Shown: positions 1-10,455 of the stretch, in pieces
Layout of the letters: each line of letters starts with the position of its first letter
How positions within the stretch are numbered: the first letter of the stretch is position 1
Assembly: GCA_024349245.1 (NCBI GenBank)
Contig: JALDNG010000004.1
Location: 8,976,001-9,040,000, forward strand
DNA length: 64,000 bases
Source of the DNA: Neodontobutis hainanensis
Lineage: Eukaryota > Chordata > Actinopteri > Gobiiformes > Odontobutidae
Reading direction: 5' to 3'
Made by a program: the position numbers and the translations under genes
The notes under the pieces: generated by a model
The model's input: the letters and a program-made list of their open reading frames with translations, nothing else
The model's database searches: none
Told to the model about the DNA's origin: nothing

Positions 1-590
1 TCGGAAGGCTTCGTGTGAGCGACTCCGGTCTCCTGTTGATCAGTCACGCAGTGAGGGTGGCATGCGTCCTATGACTGGAATTCTGAGTTCAAGTCATGGA
101 ATCTTGTGTCGATTAGCCAACCCAAAGGTGTGGCCTTCGGGACGAGAATGCTATCGGCAGTAGGATTCTGCACTAGCACGTGTGTTGATCGAGAGTCGAG
201 CTCGACCAGGGTGTTGCCTGAACAGACAAGCCTAACTCAAAGAACAGAGGCGATGGTTGGAAGAACGCTTGTGGAGAGTTAACTTGTTGTCCTGTAGAGC
301 GTTCAGGCGTATGTCCATGATGGTACGCGGCGGTATCGTGAGATGGTAGTCGCATTACCTGACACACATCGGGAATGGTTTGACCCGATTTCAAGTTTCC
401 TTCAGTCAATGAAGGTGACTCTTTCGTACTCCAGTCAATGACCAGAGAACGTTGTTGATAGTGTCGACTTATGCGTCGAGTCTGACTAGCATGTCAGCCC
501 CAATGTACACTGAATGTGGCAGATCGGGATGACCGCAAAAGTGTGGGTCAGTTCTCTTTTGTTCCATCGCACGATGGCAGAGCATAGACC
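1..590 (-). pseudogene. Decayed pol-like continuation of LTR retroelement
   Basis: On the minus strand this follows the protease frame after its stop at 591-593. Short stretches look like continued retroelement polyprotein, for example a second aspartyl-protease-like stretch around 450-530 containing IGADMLVRLDA, but the reading is broken by stop codons and frame changes. No reverse-transcriptase motif can be seen before the window edge, so the rest of pol and the 3' LTR, if present, lie outside. The call is an inference from position and the short residue pattern. Confidence 0.45.
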
Positions 591-1343
591 TCACGGCGTT
601 AACGCATGAGTCGGTGTGGGGTTAGCAGGGAACCTAGTGCGCTTCTTTACGAAGGTCAGACTCGGGTTTTTACACGTTAGAGTGTTAAACAGCTCCTGGC
701 TGATGGCAGATTTGTCAGCCCATAAGGCCATCACGACATTGTCGACTGGAGTTGCTTCCAGTGAGATGCCATTGACGATCTGGGGTGTCATCGCTAATGG
801 GTCCTTTAGCGTGCATAGGAAGTTGTCACGCAATGTAAAGGGGTTTAGTTCGCACCGAGGTTGCATGGTTGTTGTACCAGCGGTGTCGGTGGCTACCCTG
901 TCGATTGGTGATTCCCTGTCAATCGCATAGCACTGAGATTCATTCAGTAAGATTGGAAGTGGTTCTCGCACTTGGGCCCAAATCTTCAGCTGCTTGAAGT
1001 CGATCAGTGGTTCAAAGCGATTGAGGATGTCTTTTCCAATCAGAAGTGGGACATTGTCAAGGTGGGACACGTACACTGGGTGTATCAGTGTCATGGGTCC
1101 GATGGTCAGTTGGACTAAGGCTACCTCGTTGAGGATCGTCCGATCATCAGAGTAAGGCCTTATTTCTAGAGAGCACGGGTGGGACTTCAAGTCCCTGTGG
1201 GATCTTCTCGCTATAGCCTGAAGTGATCTGAACAGGTTGCCTGAAATTAGGCTGATGTCAGCGGCTGTGTCGAGAAGTGCTTCGTGCGTCAAGTGGTCTT
1301 CTAACGAGACAGAGAGATAAAGCTTTGAGCTACTCCTTTTCAG
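591..1343 (-). CDS. Retroelement aspartyl protease (pro) region
   Basis: This open frame directly continues the gag frame after one TAA stop at 1344-1346; no frameshift is needed. It carries a retropepsin-like active-site context, LLDTAADISLIS, with the catalytic Asp-Thr pair near minus-strand position 1275, and further down a flap/dimer-like stretch containing PLLIGKDILNRF. A retropepsin is about 100-130 residues, so the remaining C-terminal part is probably linker or pol N-terminus. The frame ends at 591-593 with TGA. The first ATG is not obvious, so expression, if any, would be as a Gag-Pro readthrough product. The element is probably no longer intact. Confidence 0.7.
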   Translation of the reverse strand: MKRSSSKLYLSVSLEDHLTHEALLDTAADISLISGNLFRSLQAIARRSHRDLKSHPCSLEIRPYSDDRTILNEVALVQLTIGPMTLIHPVYVSHLDNVPLLIGKDILNRFEPLIDFKQLKIWAQVREPLPILLNESQCYAIDRESPIDRVATDTAGTTTMQPRCELNPFTLRDNFLCTLKDPLAMTPQIVNGISLEATPVDNVVMALWADKSAISQELFNTLTCKNPSLTFVKKRTRFPANPTPTHALTP

Positions 1344-3770
1344 TTAGGTGACCCAGAAATTGGTGAAAGGGTGTTTCACATTCAATAGTCGTGGCGTGGT
1401 CATGGCACAGCCCGACATTTGATTTGCTTGGACCACTAGGACGGCGCTAGGCGGAGTGGTGTCTTTGTGATCTGTGTCACTTCCCTCCGTGTTGTCCGTG
1501 CTAGGGTCCTGGACAATGTCATTGAGTGGCTCTGGATAGTCAGAGCCTAAGTACAGGTCTGGGAGATGTTCATTCCCTTCAGTAGACTCTGTGTTTTCGT
1601 TGAGTGTCAAGCCGACTTGGATCGGTTGTGACTGTTTCTGAATCGGGGCCATAGAGGCCTCCACCGTATACAGATCAGCCTTGTCCTTGGACTTTTCGCG
1701 CATTCGTTTGAGTATGCGTTCTATGGCCCGAGCCTCCTCTGTAGTCAGACTCCTATCGCTCGTGGGGTTTCCCTCGCGATTAGTCTGCGTTTCAGGGGCT
1801 CGGTCCCTCGCATGATTTCGTCGTTCGACAGGTGGGCTACCTGATGATCGTTGGTCTTGGGACCGACGATAATGGTTTCTCCTGTCGTCGCGGTTTTGAT
1901 AGGACCCCCCTTGGTTACGGTTTGGATTGGTTCGAAATTTATTTTCGAACCGAGGTCTCCATTGAGGGCCCTGGTCTTTGAACTTACGTTCAGGCCAGGT
2001 CGGGTGTTGACCTGGCTCTCTTTTGTGTGGTCGAGGTCCCTCTTTCCTGTCTGGAAAGCGGGAGGCTCCTGGGCCACTTGGATTGGAGGTCGGCGCTCCT
2101 TCGAGCGCTAGACTCTGATCAACAGTATACAGAGCGGCTGGCTCTTGCTGTTTAGTCTGAGTCAGCTTCTGTTTAGTAAATGCCCTTGTTGCCAGTTCGC
2201 GGAGTTGGCGGCTGGTTTGAGTCAGCGGGCAGGCAGCAACGCCAAGATGATGATTGGTAGTTGGATGGAGGTTTTGCACAAAGAGTGTTTTGAAGTTTTT
2301 ATCCTCCTCCATGTTTGGTTCGTTGAGTGGACCAAAGTAGGCTTTGCGTGGCCGATGATAATATATCTGTGGTGACTCTTGCCGTGCCTGTTTGATTGTT
2401 AGGGCGGCTGTCAGTCCCACATTCGTTGTAACGTCTGAGAATTCCTCCATGAGGGACTGACTAAGGAGATCAAAGTCAGCTTGAACCTCAGGGGGTTGAC
2501 GTTCGATGAAGCTACTAACATCTCTGCTTGATGTTAGTTTTATCAAAAAGATTTTGTCCTCAACGGTAGCATTGGGTATTCTCTGGAGGTAGAACTCAAT
2601 GTCTCTAAGGTACGCGCTAGTGTCATGAGCCGATCCTTGATGGGGTTCGAAGCGAGTGATATGACGCGCGATTTTGTCAAAGTCTCTGTCAGTGGGACCG
2701 TAGTCCAGATGTCTCCGTGTCGGAGCTGGTTGTTGGACAAAGTCCGAATGCCTACCTGTTGGTAGTGCGAAGTAATCCGAATGCCTACCTGTGGAAGCTC
2801 GCGGAAAGACGGCCGGGCTCTCGGCTCCGGTTGGTCCTCTTTCCGTTGCGTCCAGGCGCGGTAGTGGTCGCAAAATTGGATTAGTTAGTGGAGTGGCTCC
2901 CCTCTGGGAGTCTTCAAACCTACTGGGTTGGTATAATGGAGTAACTGGTTCTAGGTCTGGAGTACCTTTGAATTCCAGTTTCTTACTAGGTCGTGTTTGG
3001 GCGTCCTCTGTCAGGCGCGCCTGAAGTTGTTCAATAAGCTGGCGGTCTAAGTCACCTTGTTGAGTGAGGGTCTCTACCCGTGCACTCAGGGTCTCTCTCC
3101 GCCGAGCCTCTTGTGCCAGCATATTCGCGGAGAGCTGTGCACTTTTGCCTGCTTTGATGAGTTCCTCTCGCATAGCGTCGTACTCATCACGTTGGTCATT
3201 GAGCTGAAGCTCTGCTATGTCACGAGCAGACCTTGTTTCGCTCAGCTCGTTCTTTAGGTCACTGAGGGTTCCCTCAGTTATCTGGAGTTTAGTGTGTAAC
3301 TCCTTAAAGTCAGGGTCTGCCTTTTGGAGTGTTTGGGCAAGAGTTTGTAACTCTTGGTTTTGTTTTTCAGAATTCTCCAGGACTCCTTTGGTCAGCTGGA
3401 GTTCCTGATTCAACGCCTTGTTCTCGCGTTGGAGGCGGGCGAGGTCCTGTTTCTGGACCTGGATTTTCTCGTGGCTGCGTGCCAGGAGATCCTCGGCTTG
3501 TTTCTGTTGTGCGCGCATAACAATAGCCATTTGACCTAACAGCTTAGTTAGATCCTTGTCTTTTGGCTTAGAGGTTAGCGCAATGCTAATCAAGGAGCTA
3601 AGAACTGAATCTAGCTCGTTGGGAGGTGTGGTCTGAATCTCATCCACATATTGGGGTAGCACCTGTCCTGTTAAATCATTTAGAGCCGAGTCTAAGTGGT
3701 CCAGAAGCTTGATGGGACTATCCGAGCCTGTGGACTGTGGATTAGACATGTTGAGAAATGGGTTTCTCAA
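1344..3770 (-). CDS. Gag-like polyprotein of LTR/endogenous retrovirus-like element
   Basis: This 808-residue open frame starts at an ATG at 3770. Residues about 80-260 are rich in Leu, Glu, Gln and Lys and look like a long coiled coil. A Pro/Ser-rich linker with a repeated GRHSD motif follows (about 300-350), then a capsid-like helical region (about 360-520) with the pattern YLRDIEFYLQRIPN and IKQARQESPQIYYHRPRKAY. Residues about 560-680 are strongly Arg/Gln/Asn-rich. No Cys-His zinc knuckle is visible, so RNA binding may rely on the basic region, as in elements with GR boxes. The long intact frame suggests fairly recent insertion or retained function. Assignment to Ty3/gypsy, epsilon- or foamy-like retroviruses is open. 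Confidence 0.75.
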   Translation of the reverse strand: MRNPFLNMSNPQSTGSDSPIKLLDHLDSALNDLTGQVLPQYVDEIQTTPPNELDSVLSSLISIALTSKPKDKDLTKLLGQMAIVMRAQQKQAEDLLARSHEKIQVQKQDLARLQRENKALNQELQLTKGVLENSEKQNQELQTLAQTLQKADPDFKELHTKLQITEGTLSDLKNELSETRSARDIAELQLNDQRDEYDAMREELIKAGKSAQLSANMLAQEARRRETLSARVETLTQQGDLDRQLIEQLQARLTEDAQTRPSKKLEFKGTPDLEPVTPLYQPSRFEDSQRGATPLTNPILRPLPRLDATERGPTGAESPAVFPRASTGRHSDYFALPTGRHSDFVQQPAPTRRHLDYGPTDRDFDKIARHITRFEPHQGSAHDTSAYLRDIEFYLQRIPNATVEDKIFLIKLTSSRDVSSFIERQPPEVQADFDLLSQSLMEEFSDVTTNVGLTAALTIKQARQESPQIYYHRPRKAYFGPLNEPNMEEDKNFKTLFVQNLHPTTNHHLGVAACPLTQTSRQLRELATRAFTKQKLTQTKQQEPAALYTVDQSLALEGAPTSNPSGPGASRFPDRKEGPRPHKREPGQHPTWPERKFKDQGPQWRPRFENKFRTNPNRNQGGSYQNRDDRRNHYRRSQDQRSSGSPPVERRNHARDRAPETQTNREGNPTSDRSLTTEEARAIERILKRMREKSKDKADLYTVEASMAPIQKQSQPIQVGLTLNENTESTEGNEHLPDLYLGSDYPEPLNDIVQDPSTDNTEGSDTDHKDTTPPSAVLVVQANQMSGCAMTTPRLLNVKHPFTNFWVT

Positions 3771-5805
3771 GGTAAGTGAGTTATTGTTAGATTAAGTTTT
3801 AACTGCAAGGAGAGAGTTACTACTTGTAGAGCGTTACGAAGAAGGAGCGTAAAACTCAAGCAGACTGTAAAAGAATTTTTAAAATCTGAGTAAAAGTGTA
3901 AATAAAAAAAAAAATTAATGCAGGAATAAAATTAAAATTAAAATTTTATTTTATTTAAAATAAAATAAAATTCCAATTAAATTAAAATAAAAGGGGTATT
4001 AAGTCAAATAAGTCAGATTAAAAGTAATAAAAAAAAAGAATTGTTGAAGTGGAAGTTTAGTATAAAGTCTACTTGTGATTGAAGTGACCTTATGCTAGTA
4101 ATAAGCAGTGGCTATGTAGCCATAGCCTGGTGGTGTGAATGTTAATGAGGGTTGACAGTGCTGGGATGCTGCTGTGCTAATTTGTAAAATTAACAGTGCA
4201 GAATCAGTGGGTTTAATCTAACAATTCATGCAGGTAATCAGCTTTTACATTACAGCTATGACACAATTCGTGCAGGGTTAAGTCTATTCAGAAGTAACAG
4301 CAGAGGTGTCGTAGTGCTAGTAAGCTGTTAGCGTTAGCATTCCAATTGACAAATCCTGTGTAGATAGGAAAGTCACAAAACAAGTCTTAAATTGTTAATC
4401 AAGCCAAATTAATCAATCAATTTATATGCAAGGTTAGCATCAAAGATTTCCAAAAGCAGATGCAATGTTAATTAAAAATGTCACAATTGTTAGTTAACTC
4501 CTATTGTGCATTCAAAGTTGTTAAACACAGGCAGTTATTCTCAAAAGCAATATGGCATTGCAAACTTGTATATTACAAGAAAAACACATGTATTAACAGA
4601 AGCAAAACAGCTTGACAGCAGTTTAGTATTCGTTAATAAAGCATAGTAATTCACTTTTATGTTAAGTCAATCAGGCTTTTCAGTGTCAATGAAAGCTTAA
4701 ATTATTCAGTTAAGTTCTTAACTTGAATTAGTCACTATTTTGAGGAAAAGTGTAATTCCGTTGAGTGACCACCAGAGAGAGACGTAGAGCTCCTCTCAAA
4801 GATTTTTAGAAGTTTCGCACTTCTCTTCCACTAGGGGGTAGCAGACTTTCTGGAGTCCGTGGTTTACCACTTCTTTCCGCTAGGGGCAATAGACTCTCTT
4901 AAGTCTGTTTTTACCACTTCTTTCCGCTAGGGGCCGTTGGAACTACAATGAGTTTGTTTTCCGGGTGACGTCAGTGTCACGCCCCTTCCAAGACGCGGGA
5001 GGCAATAGCTTGTTAGCTTCAGTTTAGCTGTTGACTTTGGAGGGGCAAAACCGCTCCTACGCAGCCACTTTACAACACAGCAGCGCTCTGAAAAGCGCAA
5101 TTTCCAACACAGCAGTGCTGTGGATAAAACAACGTTTCACAAAGCACTACACGGGCCACGTGGGCCAAGACTTTGTCCGTTGGCTGTGTATTAACAAGGA
5201 GTTCTGACGCGGGTAGCTAATCCGTTCAGAGTTCTCCCAACCAAGTTTTTTTTTTTTTTTTTTTTTAATTCGTCTGACACAATATGAACAGATAAATTAC
5301 TTGGTTTTACAAGTTTATCTAAATAACTGGAGCATCGCAGATTATTTATTAACTTGCAGAACGCGTTATTAGACAACTTATGCTAAGATTCTAGAACATC
5401 TTAGAATCCGCAGTTGCAAGGCCTTATAACAATTACACGTCCTTAACGTGTCACAAATGCATTTAATCAATTCGGCTCTCTGGCCTTTGTTCACAAACTA
5501 TACTAAGCTTCAGTCTTTCACTGAACACTTAGCAAGCTGGCAGGAATGTACGTACAATATTAACCAAGTTACAAAGCATATCTCAGAATTATCAAAACAT
5601 CAGACCAGCTGGTATTTTTCAAATCTTAGACACACAATTTCACAAGCGCTTTTTATCAAACAGCAACACAACACACGTTTCTCAACACATTGATTAGTTT
5701 TGTATAGGACATAACTTTCTTAGTTCTTCAGCGGACAGAGATTTATGTAAAAGGCTTTAAGGATGTTAACTTATTTCAGTGTTTACAAGACCGGATCTTT
5801 CCGAG
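3771..5805 (-). other. Long leader of the LTR element between primer binding site and gag
   Basis: About 2 kb without a convincing open frame separates gag from the candidate primer binding site. It includes a very A/T-rich block near 3900-3990 that is partly self-complementary, a three-copy short tandem repeat at 4818-4943 and a T20 tract near 5247-5268. It is much longer than most retroviral leaders, so part may be another inserted repeat or a lost coding region. I see no recognisable protein in it. Confidence 0.4.
4818..4943. repeat. Short tandem repeat, about 47-50 bp unit, three copies
   Basis: Units begin CACTTCTCTTCCACTAGGG at 4818, CACTTCTTTCCGCTAGGGG at 4868 and CACTTCTTTCCGCTAGGGG at 4915. 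The first two continue with related GACT...AGTC text; the third is truncated. The array lies in the retroelement leader. Confidence 0.75.
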
Positions 5806-5823
5806 CCTCACGCCGGGGCACCA
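5806..5823 (-). other. Candidate primer binding site of LTR element
   Basis: On the minus strand the 18 bases begin TGGTGCCCCG, the TGG start expected of a sequence complementary to a tRNA 3' CCA end. It lies upstream of gag and about 10 bases from a TG that could border the LTR. The tRNA is not identified. The same 10 bases (plus strand CGGGGCACCA) recur at 5932-5941, which makes the exact assignment uncertain. Confidence 0.35.
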
Positions 5824-8500
5824 AAAAAAATATATTGTAGTGAATATGGTCTCGTTGATGAATAATTAATATGAATATGAATTATGAAAATTAATAATTA
5901 ATATTTTGTTTATGAAAATATTAATTTATTTCGGGGCACCACCTTAGTTTTAGCAGTTCTAAGGAAACTGATTATGTTTGATAAGTCTCAATACTGAAGG
6001 AATGAATTCTAACTCGTTTTCAGACCAAATCTACGTAAACATGAAACAAGGATGTCTTTATGGGTTTTATTAAAAATTATGTAAGATTAAATATGAACAA
6101 CATAAAATAAAACAAGATTATTGACAAAGGATGAGAATGATGAAAATAAATGATGAATGAACATAAAATTAACAGTTAACAGGTTAAGGTTATAACATTA
6201 TGATGGCTTTGATGGAACGGAAAGTTTAATTCCTTTGAATTTTATTAATTACTCGGAGTTCTTACGGAGAGAGAAGAAAGTTAAATGGCTTAGCTAAAAG
6301 GGACTATTGACGGGGTTTTGAATGGTGTACGGTAAGAGGTTCTGCTGGGCCTACTAAAGACAATTTACAGTTTTTATAACGCCAAACACCAGTGTCGTGT
6401 GCTCACTCACTCTGTCGTTTGGTGGATCGGTACCAGTTGTCCGAGGAGGGAAAGATCCAAAGGTCCGCTTTAGAACTTCCCGCGCGGGTGAAACTGATGG
6501 TTTCCAAGCGACTAGATGGTTGTCACGTGTCCACTGATCCCACGGGCCTTGGAGCTCCGTCGTCGGGAAAGAAAGGCGTTCTGTTATTGTCTTTGAGTAA
6601 GAGGGCCTCTGCCAGCAGTCGAGACTAAAGTCTTTAACAAAAGTGTTCGTTGAAGAAGCTTAAACTGGTCTTTTCTTGATTAACGAGGGCTGTTTGTTTA
6701 GCGGACTCGTTTTAACTTAAAGAACTACAAAATTTCCACTTCCGTCGCGTGGTTACGTAGTTCCGTAAAAGTTTTCAAAACAAAATATCAAATGCGTTGA
6801 GTCGTCAAAAATAAAGTCACTTAACACAGGACTGTGTTACGTGGTTTCAAGCTTAAAAGTTACGAAGCGATAAATACAAAAACTTAGTAGAAAAGTAGAC
6901 AAGATTACGCGAACAAGAGTGTGCAAAGCGTTGCGGAAAGAGAAGAGTACAGAAACGAGTTTAACATGAAGAAGAAGCGAAGCTAAACTAGAATTTGTAA
7001 GAGAGCGATTTCCGGGCTGCGCACACTTTTGTACTGGCCGAAGAGAGGCGTGTTTACACACGTTTGGGGAACGAGGGGCGTTTACTGAAAGTTTAAGAAA
7101 GATAATAAAACCTTTCTCGTTCCATCAAATGAATAAACTTAGACACAATTTTAAAACGTATTGCTCCTGCATTGTATCATATCTGTGCGTGAAATATCGT
7201 TACCAATCTTTAAAGACTAAACACATGTATATTCGTTGCTTGACCTGAAAACAGAACAATTCATTTTATTACACAGCCAGCTGTAAGGATGAAGCAGAAA
7301 GTATTCTTTTATATCGTTATCACTCTGGATCCTGTAAAGAAAGAATGGTGAGGTTTGCATAGTTACGAACAATCCTTTAATACACAGAAATGGAACAGAA
7401 CGAAGAATTGTCTTTAGATTCGAAGCAGAGTCATTACTCTGTTCAACCAAAGGAGGGCAATGTTCAATCACTTATAGAGTCCTGTAACAAAGAGACATTC
7501 CTTTCTCAGGTCTGGTGTGTTTCAATACACAAATCGTATATTTAAATGTCCATTCTGGTGCCAGGGGGTCTGGTCGGCCAGAAGATAGCGGCTACAGGTC
7601 CTTTGAAGTACTGAAAAATAAAGCTGTAAATATAATTTCACTCTTGCGTGAACTCTTTAACACAACATACGAACATCTGGGCCAGATTAGCAAGGTGCTG
7701 CTAATCAAATCTCCTCAGTTCTGGATAAACAAAAACGGCCAGGTCTTTAAAAGTTCAGAGTTGTAAATTCTTTGGTCCTCTGAGAGGTGTTGGTTCCTCC
7801 TGGTACGAGAGACACTACAAGTGGTAACCCTCCAACATCACTGTTCACAAGTGCAGCTGTGTCCCAGGCTGTGACTGTAGTTTGATGTTCGGTTTGAGAA
7901 TAAGTGCTGTGTCCTCTGCAGCGATAGTTGTACCACCAAGGCTGGTGTCACAGAGCAGGTGATACATGCTGTGCACAAAACCCCTGCTGCCAGAGCACAA
8001 AGCAGTAATGTGTGTTTATCGATGTGTCTGGCTGCACAATACAGCCGACAAAAACAAGCTCTAACAGACAGAAACCCAGCAAGAAGAACAGATGAACAAA
8101 CAAGCTGCAGATGAAGCACTGCTGGGCTGAGTGGAAACCTATTGTAAATACCAGGGCGTTTATGTCAACCATTACACCAAACAGTTGAGGCTCTTCACAA
8201 AACAACCCCAAAATGTGAAAACACTCCACAAACTGCTATTACAGTTTTCCTCACAGTTTTCATGTAACTATAGTAACTCCAGTTCATACATTTTACACAA
8301 TTATATGCATTTGTGAGTGCATCTAAGAAATGTTTTCCTTCCTTTTTGCATATAGTGACTTCATTCATTTGTGTGACTGTGAGGTGGATTATGGTCTTCA
8401 TGAGTGAGGTTCAGAAGTTAATCTCTCCGTTATGGTTTGGGATTAACTTCTAAACCACAATCACTCATCTGAAACATAATGTCACTGATTGTTGCAACCA
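5824..8500. other. Probable LTR and unassigned sequence
   Basis: Sequence to the right of the candidate primer binding site should contain the 5' LTR of the minus-strand element, but its outer end cannot be fixed because the partner LTR is outside the window. The stretch is A/T-rich to about 6.3 kb, then has a GC-richer part around 6400-6620. Around 7840-8150 there is a GC-moderate stretch with overlapping short open frames that I could not match to any family. No supported gene. Confidence 0.3.
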
Positions 8501-8576
8501 TCAGACATCGTAAAATCCAAATTACTTTTTGAGTTTTGTTGTCAAAGTGGGTCTACAGCAGTATCATTTAGCTGAT

Positions 8577-8695
8577 TCTTTTATTTAACCTTTATTTAAC
8601 TAAAAAGAACCCATTGAGTACAATATCTCTTTTACCAGGGTTACATGGCCAAGTGGTTTGCAGCACACATCAATTTGATATAATAGGTTACAACA
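8577..8695 (+). repeat. Dispersed repeat copy (related to the inverted copy near 22.2 kb)
   Basis: It contains AACCCATTGAG, ATCTCTTTTACCAGG and GGCCAAGTGGTTTGCAGCAC in the same order as the reverse complement of 22226-22318. This is a common interspersed sequence in teleost genomes; I cannot name the family. Confidence 0.6.
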
Positions 8696-9179
8696 ACGAT
8701 AAACAATAAGTTAGAACAAGTTTCAATAACTAAACACAAAGACATCTAAATGATGTTCAGTCTCTTTAGGCCCCAATACTTCATGGGCCCCATTCTGCTA
8801 TGTATTTTGAGTAAATCATAAATTTAGATATATGTTCTTTTTGGTAATCAAAAGTCCCTTTTGATTTAAAAAAAAAAAAAAAGCATGTTTTATCTTAAAC
8901 ACAAGTTGTAGTCTTGGGTTCCCACATGATGCAATGAGAAACAGCCACACCTCCTTTTTAGTGGTCACTGGTCATAGAGAATAGTTATAGCAGATCCATG
9001 TTGGACTAGTTCATCTTTGCTGCTCGGTGTGCCGGTTTGTCTCTGCGCAGTGGCGGCTCCTGCTCCCCACTCTTGTGTTTTGGTGCTGAGCGCTCACACC
9101 TGTGTTGAGTGACAGAGGAGGAGCGCACGGTGCAGCTCAGCCTCCCGCGCGAAGCTCTGTGTAAGACGCCGATTTAGAG

Positions 9180-9284
9180 ATGGTCTAAAGGGAGGAGTCC
9201 ATACTCTCGGATACTAACTGGTGAGTGACATATCCAAACAGCAGCGCCATGCGAGCAGCAGCGACGCGCCCTGTGCCATGCTGA
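9180..9284 (+). promoter_or_regulatory. Upstream open reading frames in the tmem158 leader
   Basis: A minimal uORF (ATG GTC TAA) lies at 9180-9188. A second uORF of 11 codons runs 9249-9284 and its TGA overlaps the main start codon in ATGCTGA (main ATG at 9278). Both lie in the presumed 5' UTR. They could lower initiation at the main ATG or allow termination-reinitiation. Whether both are in the transcript depends on an unmapped transcription start. Confidence 0.5.
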
Positions 9285-9955
9285 ACACTGGTCCGACCCT
9301 GCTCGCTCTGAGCGCCGTGGTCGCACTCGTCCAGCCATGCCGAGGATGGAGCGACGAAGACCTGCTGCTTCCTCCCATCAACTCCTCCAACAGGTTTTTG
9401 GCCAACCTGGAGGTGGACGTGCACTTCTCCAAACGGTCAGTGGAGGAGAGCGACGCCTCAGCTCTGTCCCAATGCAACGTGAGCGTCCACAGACTGTTGC
9501 CCACGTCGCTGGTAGCGCGCTGGGACAGCAGCTTTGGCTTCCAGTGTGATGTGCTCGTCTACACCACCAACAACCACGGTAGGGCTTTCTTCTCCGCGTC
9601 TTTCAACAGGGCCATCTCGCCGGTGGTCATCGAGCATCTGGGGGTCACTGGGGGTCAGCAGGAGTTGAGATTGTGCGTGGGCTGCGGGATGTCCCGTTAC
9701 AGGCGGTTTGGACAAGGCAGATCCAGGGGTCATAACACCGGGGATCAGATCAGTTTCTGCTGCGTGGATTTCAGCCTCGATGAGCTGAAAGGGGACAAAG
9801 GTTGGAGGCTCAACAGAAAGCCTATCGAGTCAACCCTTGTGGCTTGTTTTATGACTTTGGTGATCATCGTGTGGAGCGTTGCTGCTCTCATATGGCCAGT
9901 GCCCATCATTGCAGGGTTTCTGCCCAATGGCATGGAGCAAAGGAGACCCAGATAA
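9278..9955 (+). CDS. tmem158: Transmembrane protein 158 (Ras-induced senescence 1-like)
   Basis: Single-exon gene of 225 residues. The open frame extends upstream only through a GTG, so the ATG at 9278 is chosen; it is followed by a signal-peptide-like segment (MLNTGPTLLALSAVVALVQP). The middle has Cys residues and the patterns CNVSVHRLLPTSLVARW and NNHGRAFF. The C-terminal third, with WRLNRKPIESTLVACFM, a hydrophobic segment and PVPIIAGFLPNGMEQRR, is nearly identical to vertebrate TMEM158. The mammalian protein is longer because of an Ala/Pro-rich insert missing here. TMEM158 is a membrane protein induced in Ras-driven senescence; its molecular role is poorly known. cdcp1 follows on the same strand, as in human 3p21.31. 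Confidence 0.95.
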   Translation: MLNTGPTLLALSAVVALVQPCRGWSDEDLLLPPINSSNRFLANLEVDVHFSKRSVEESDASALSQCNVSVHRLLPTSLVARWDSSFGFQCDVLVYTTNNHGRAFFSASFNRAISPVVIEHLGVTGGQQELRLCVGCGMSRYRRFGQGRSRGHNTGDQISFCCVDFSLDELKGDKGWRLNRKPIESTLVACFMTLVIIVWSVAALIWPVPIIAGFLPNGMEQRRPR

Positions 9956-10449
9956 GTCCCTGTCACTTGTGCTGCTTATACAGTACTAGTTTTGTAGCCA
10001 TTAAAGGACTGTCTGGAGGTTTTGGAACACTTTAAATAACTGCTTTAGCTTTGGATGTACTTTTCCTGTAAGACTGACACTAGCCAAAAGCACATGTACT
10101 ATCTTATAATGGGACCAAAATCAGTGTGTTTTGTATACCCTGTAGGCCTTTTTCTTCTTCCTATAGTCAGCGTAAACTGTGCACAATTTTCTCTCCAACA
10201 GTGTTTGTATAGTTTTTAATCTTTAGAGAAAGTTTGCCTTATTCCATGTTTAGGGCTTTGACCTGAAATGTGTAGTCACTTAAATACACTTGAACTTGCA
10301 TATCTCTATATGTTTAACAGTTTTTAATCAAAATCCCACAGGTTGTTTATGACAGATTTATATTGGTAGATTTATAATATCAGCTTAAATATACAGTAGG
10401 ACGATATATATGTTCATTTATTTGTATTCATGTCAAAACTGTTTACTGA

Positions 10450-10455
10450 AATAAA
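10450..10455 (+). promoter_or_regulatory. Polyadenylation signal, tmem158
   Basis: An AATAAA lies about 0.5 kb after the tmem158 stop codon, a plausible 3' end for a single-exon gene. Other A/T-rich hexamers nearby are weaker candidates. Confidence 0.5.

Noticed and set aside
7838..8229. Overlapping minus-strand open frames with hydrophobic stretches, resembling a membrane-protein exon
   Set aside because: Two frames are open over the same bases, neither has a recognisable family motif, and no convincing splice partners were found.
9221..9277. Upstream in-frame extension of tmem158
   Set aside because: It begins at GTG, and the ATG at 9278 directly opens a signal peptide as in the family.
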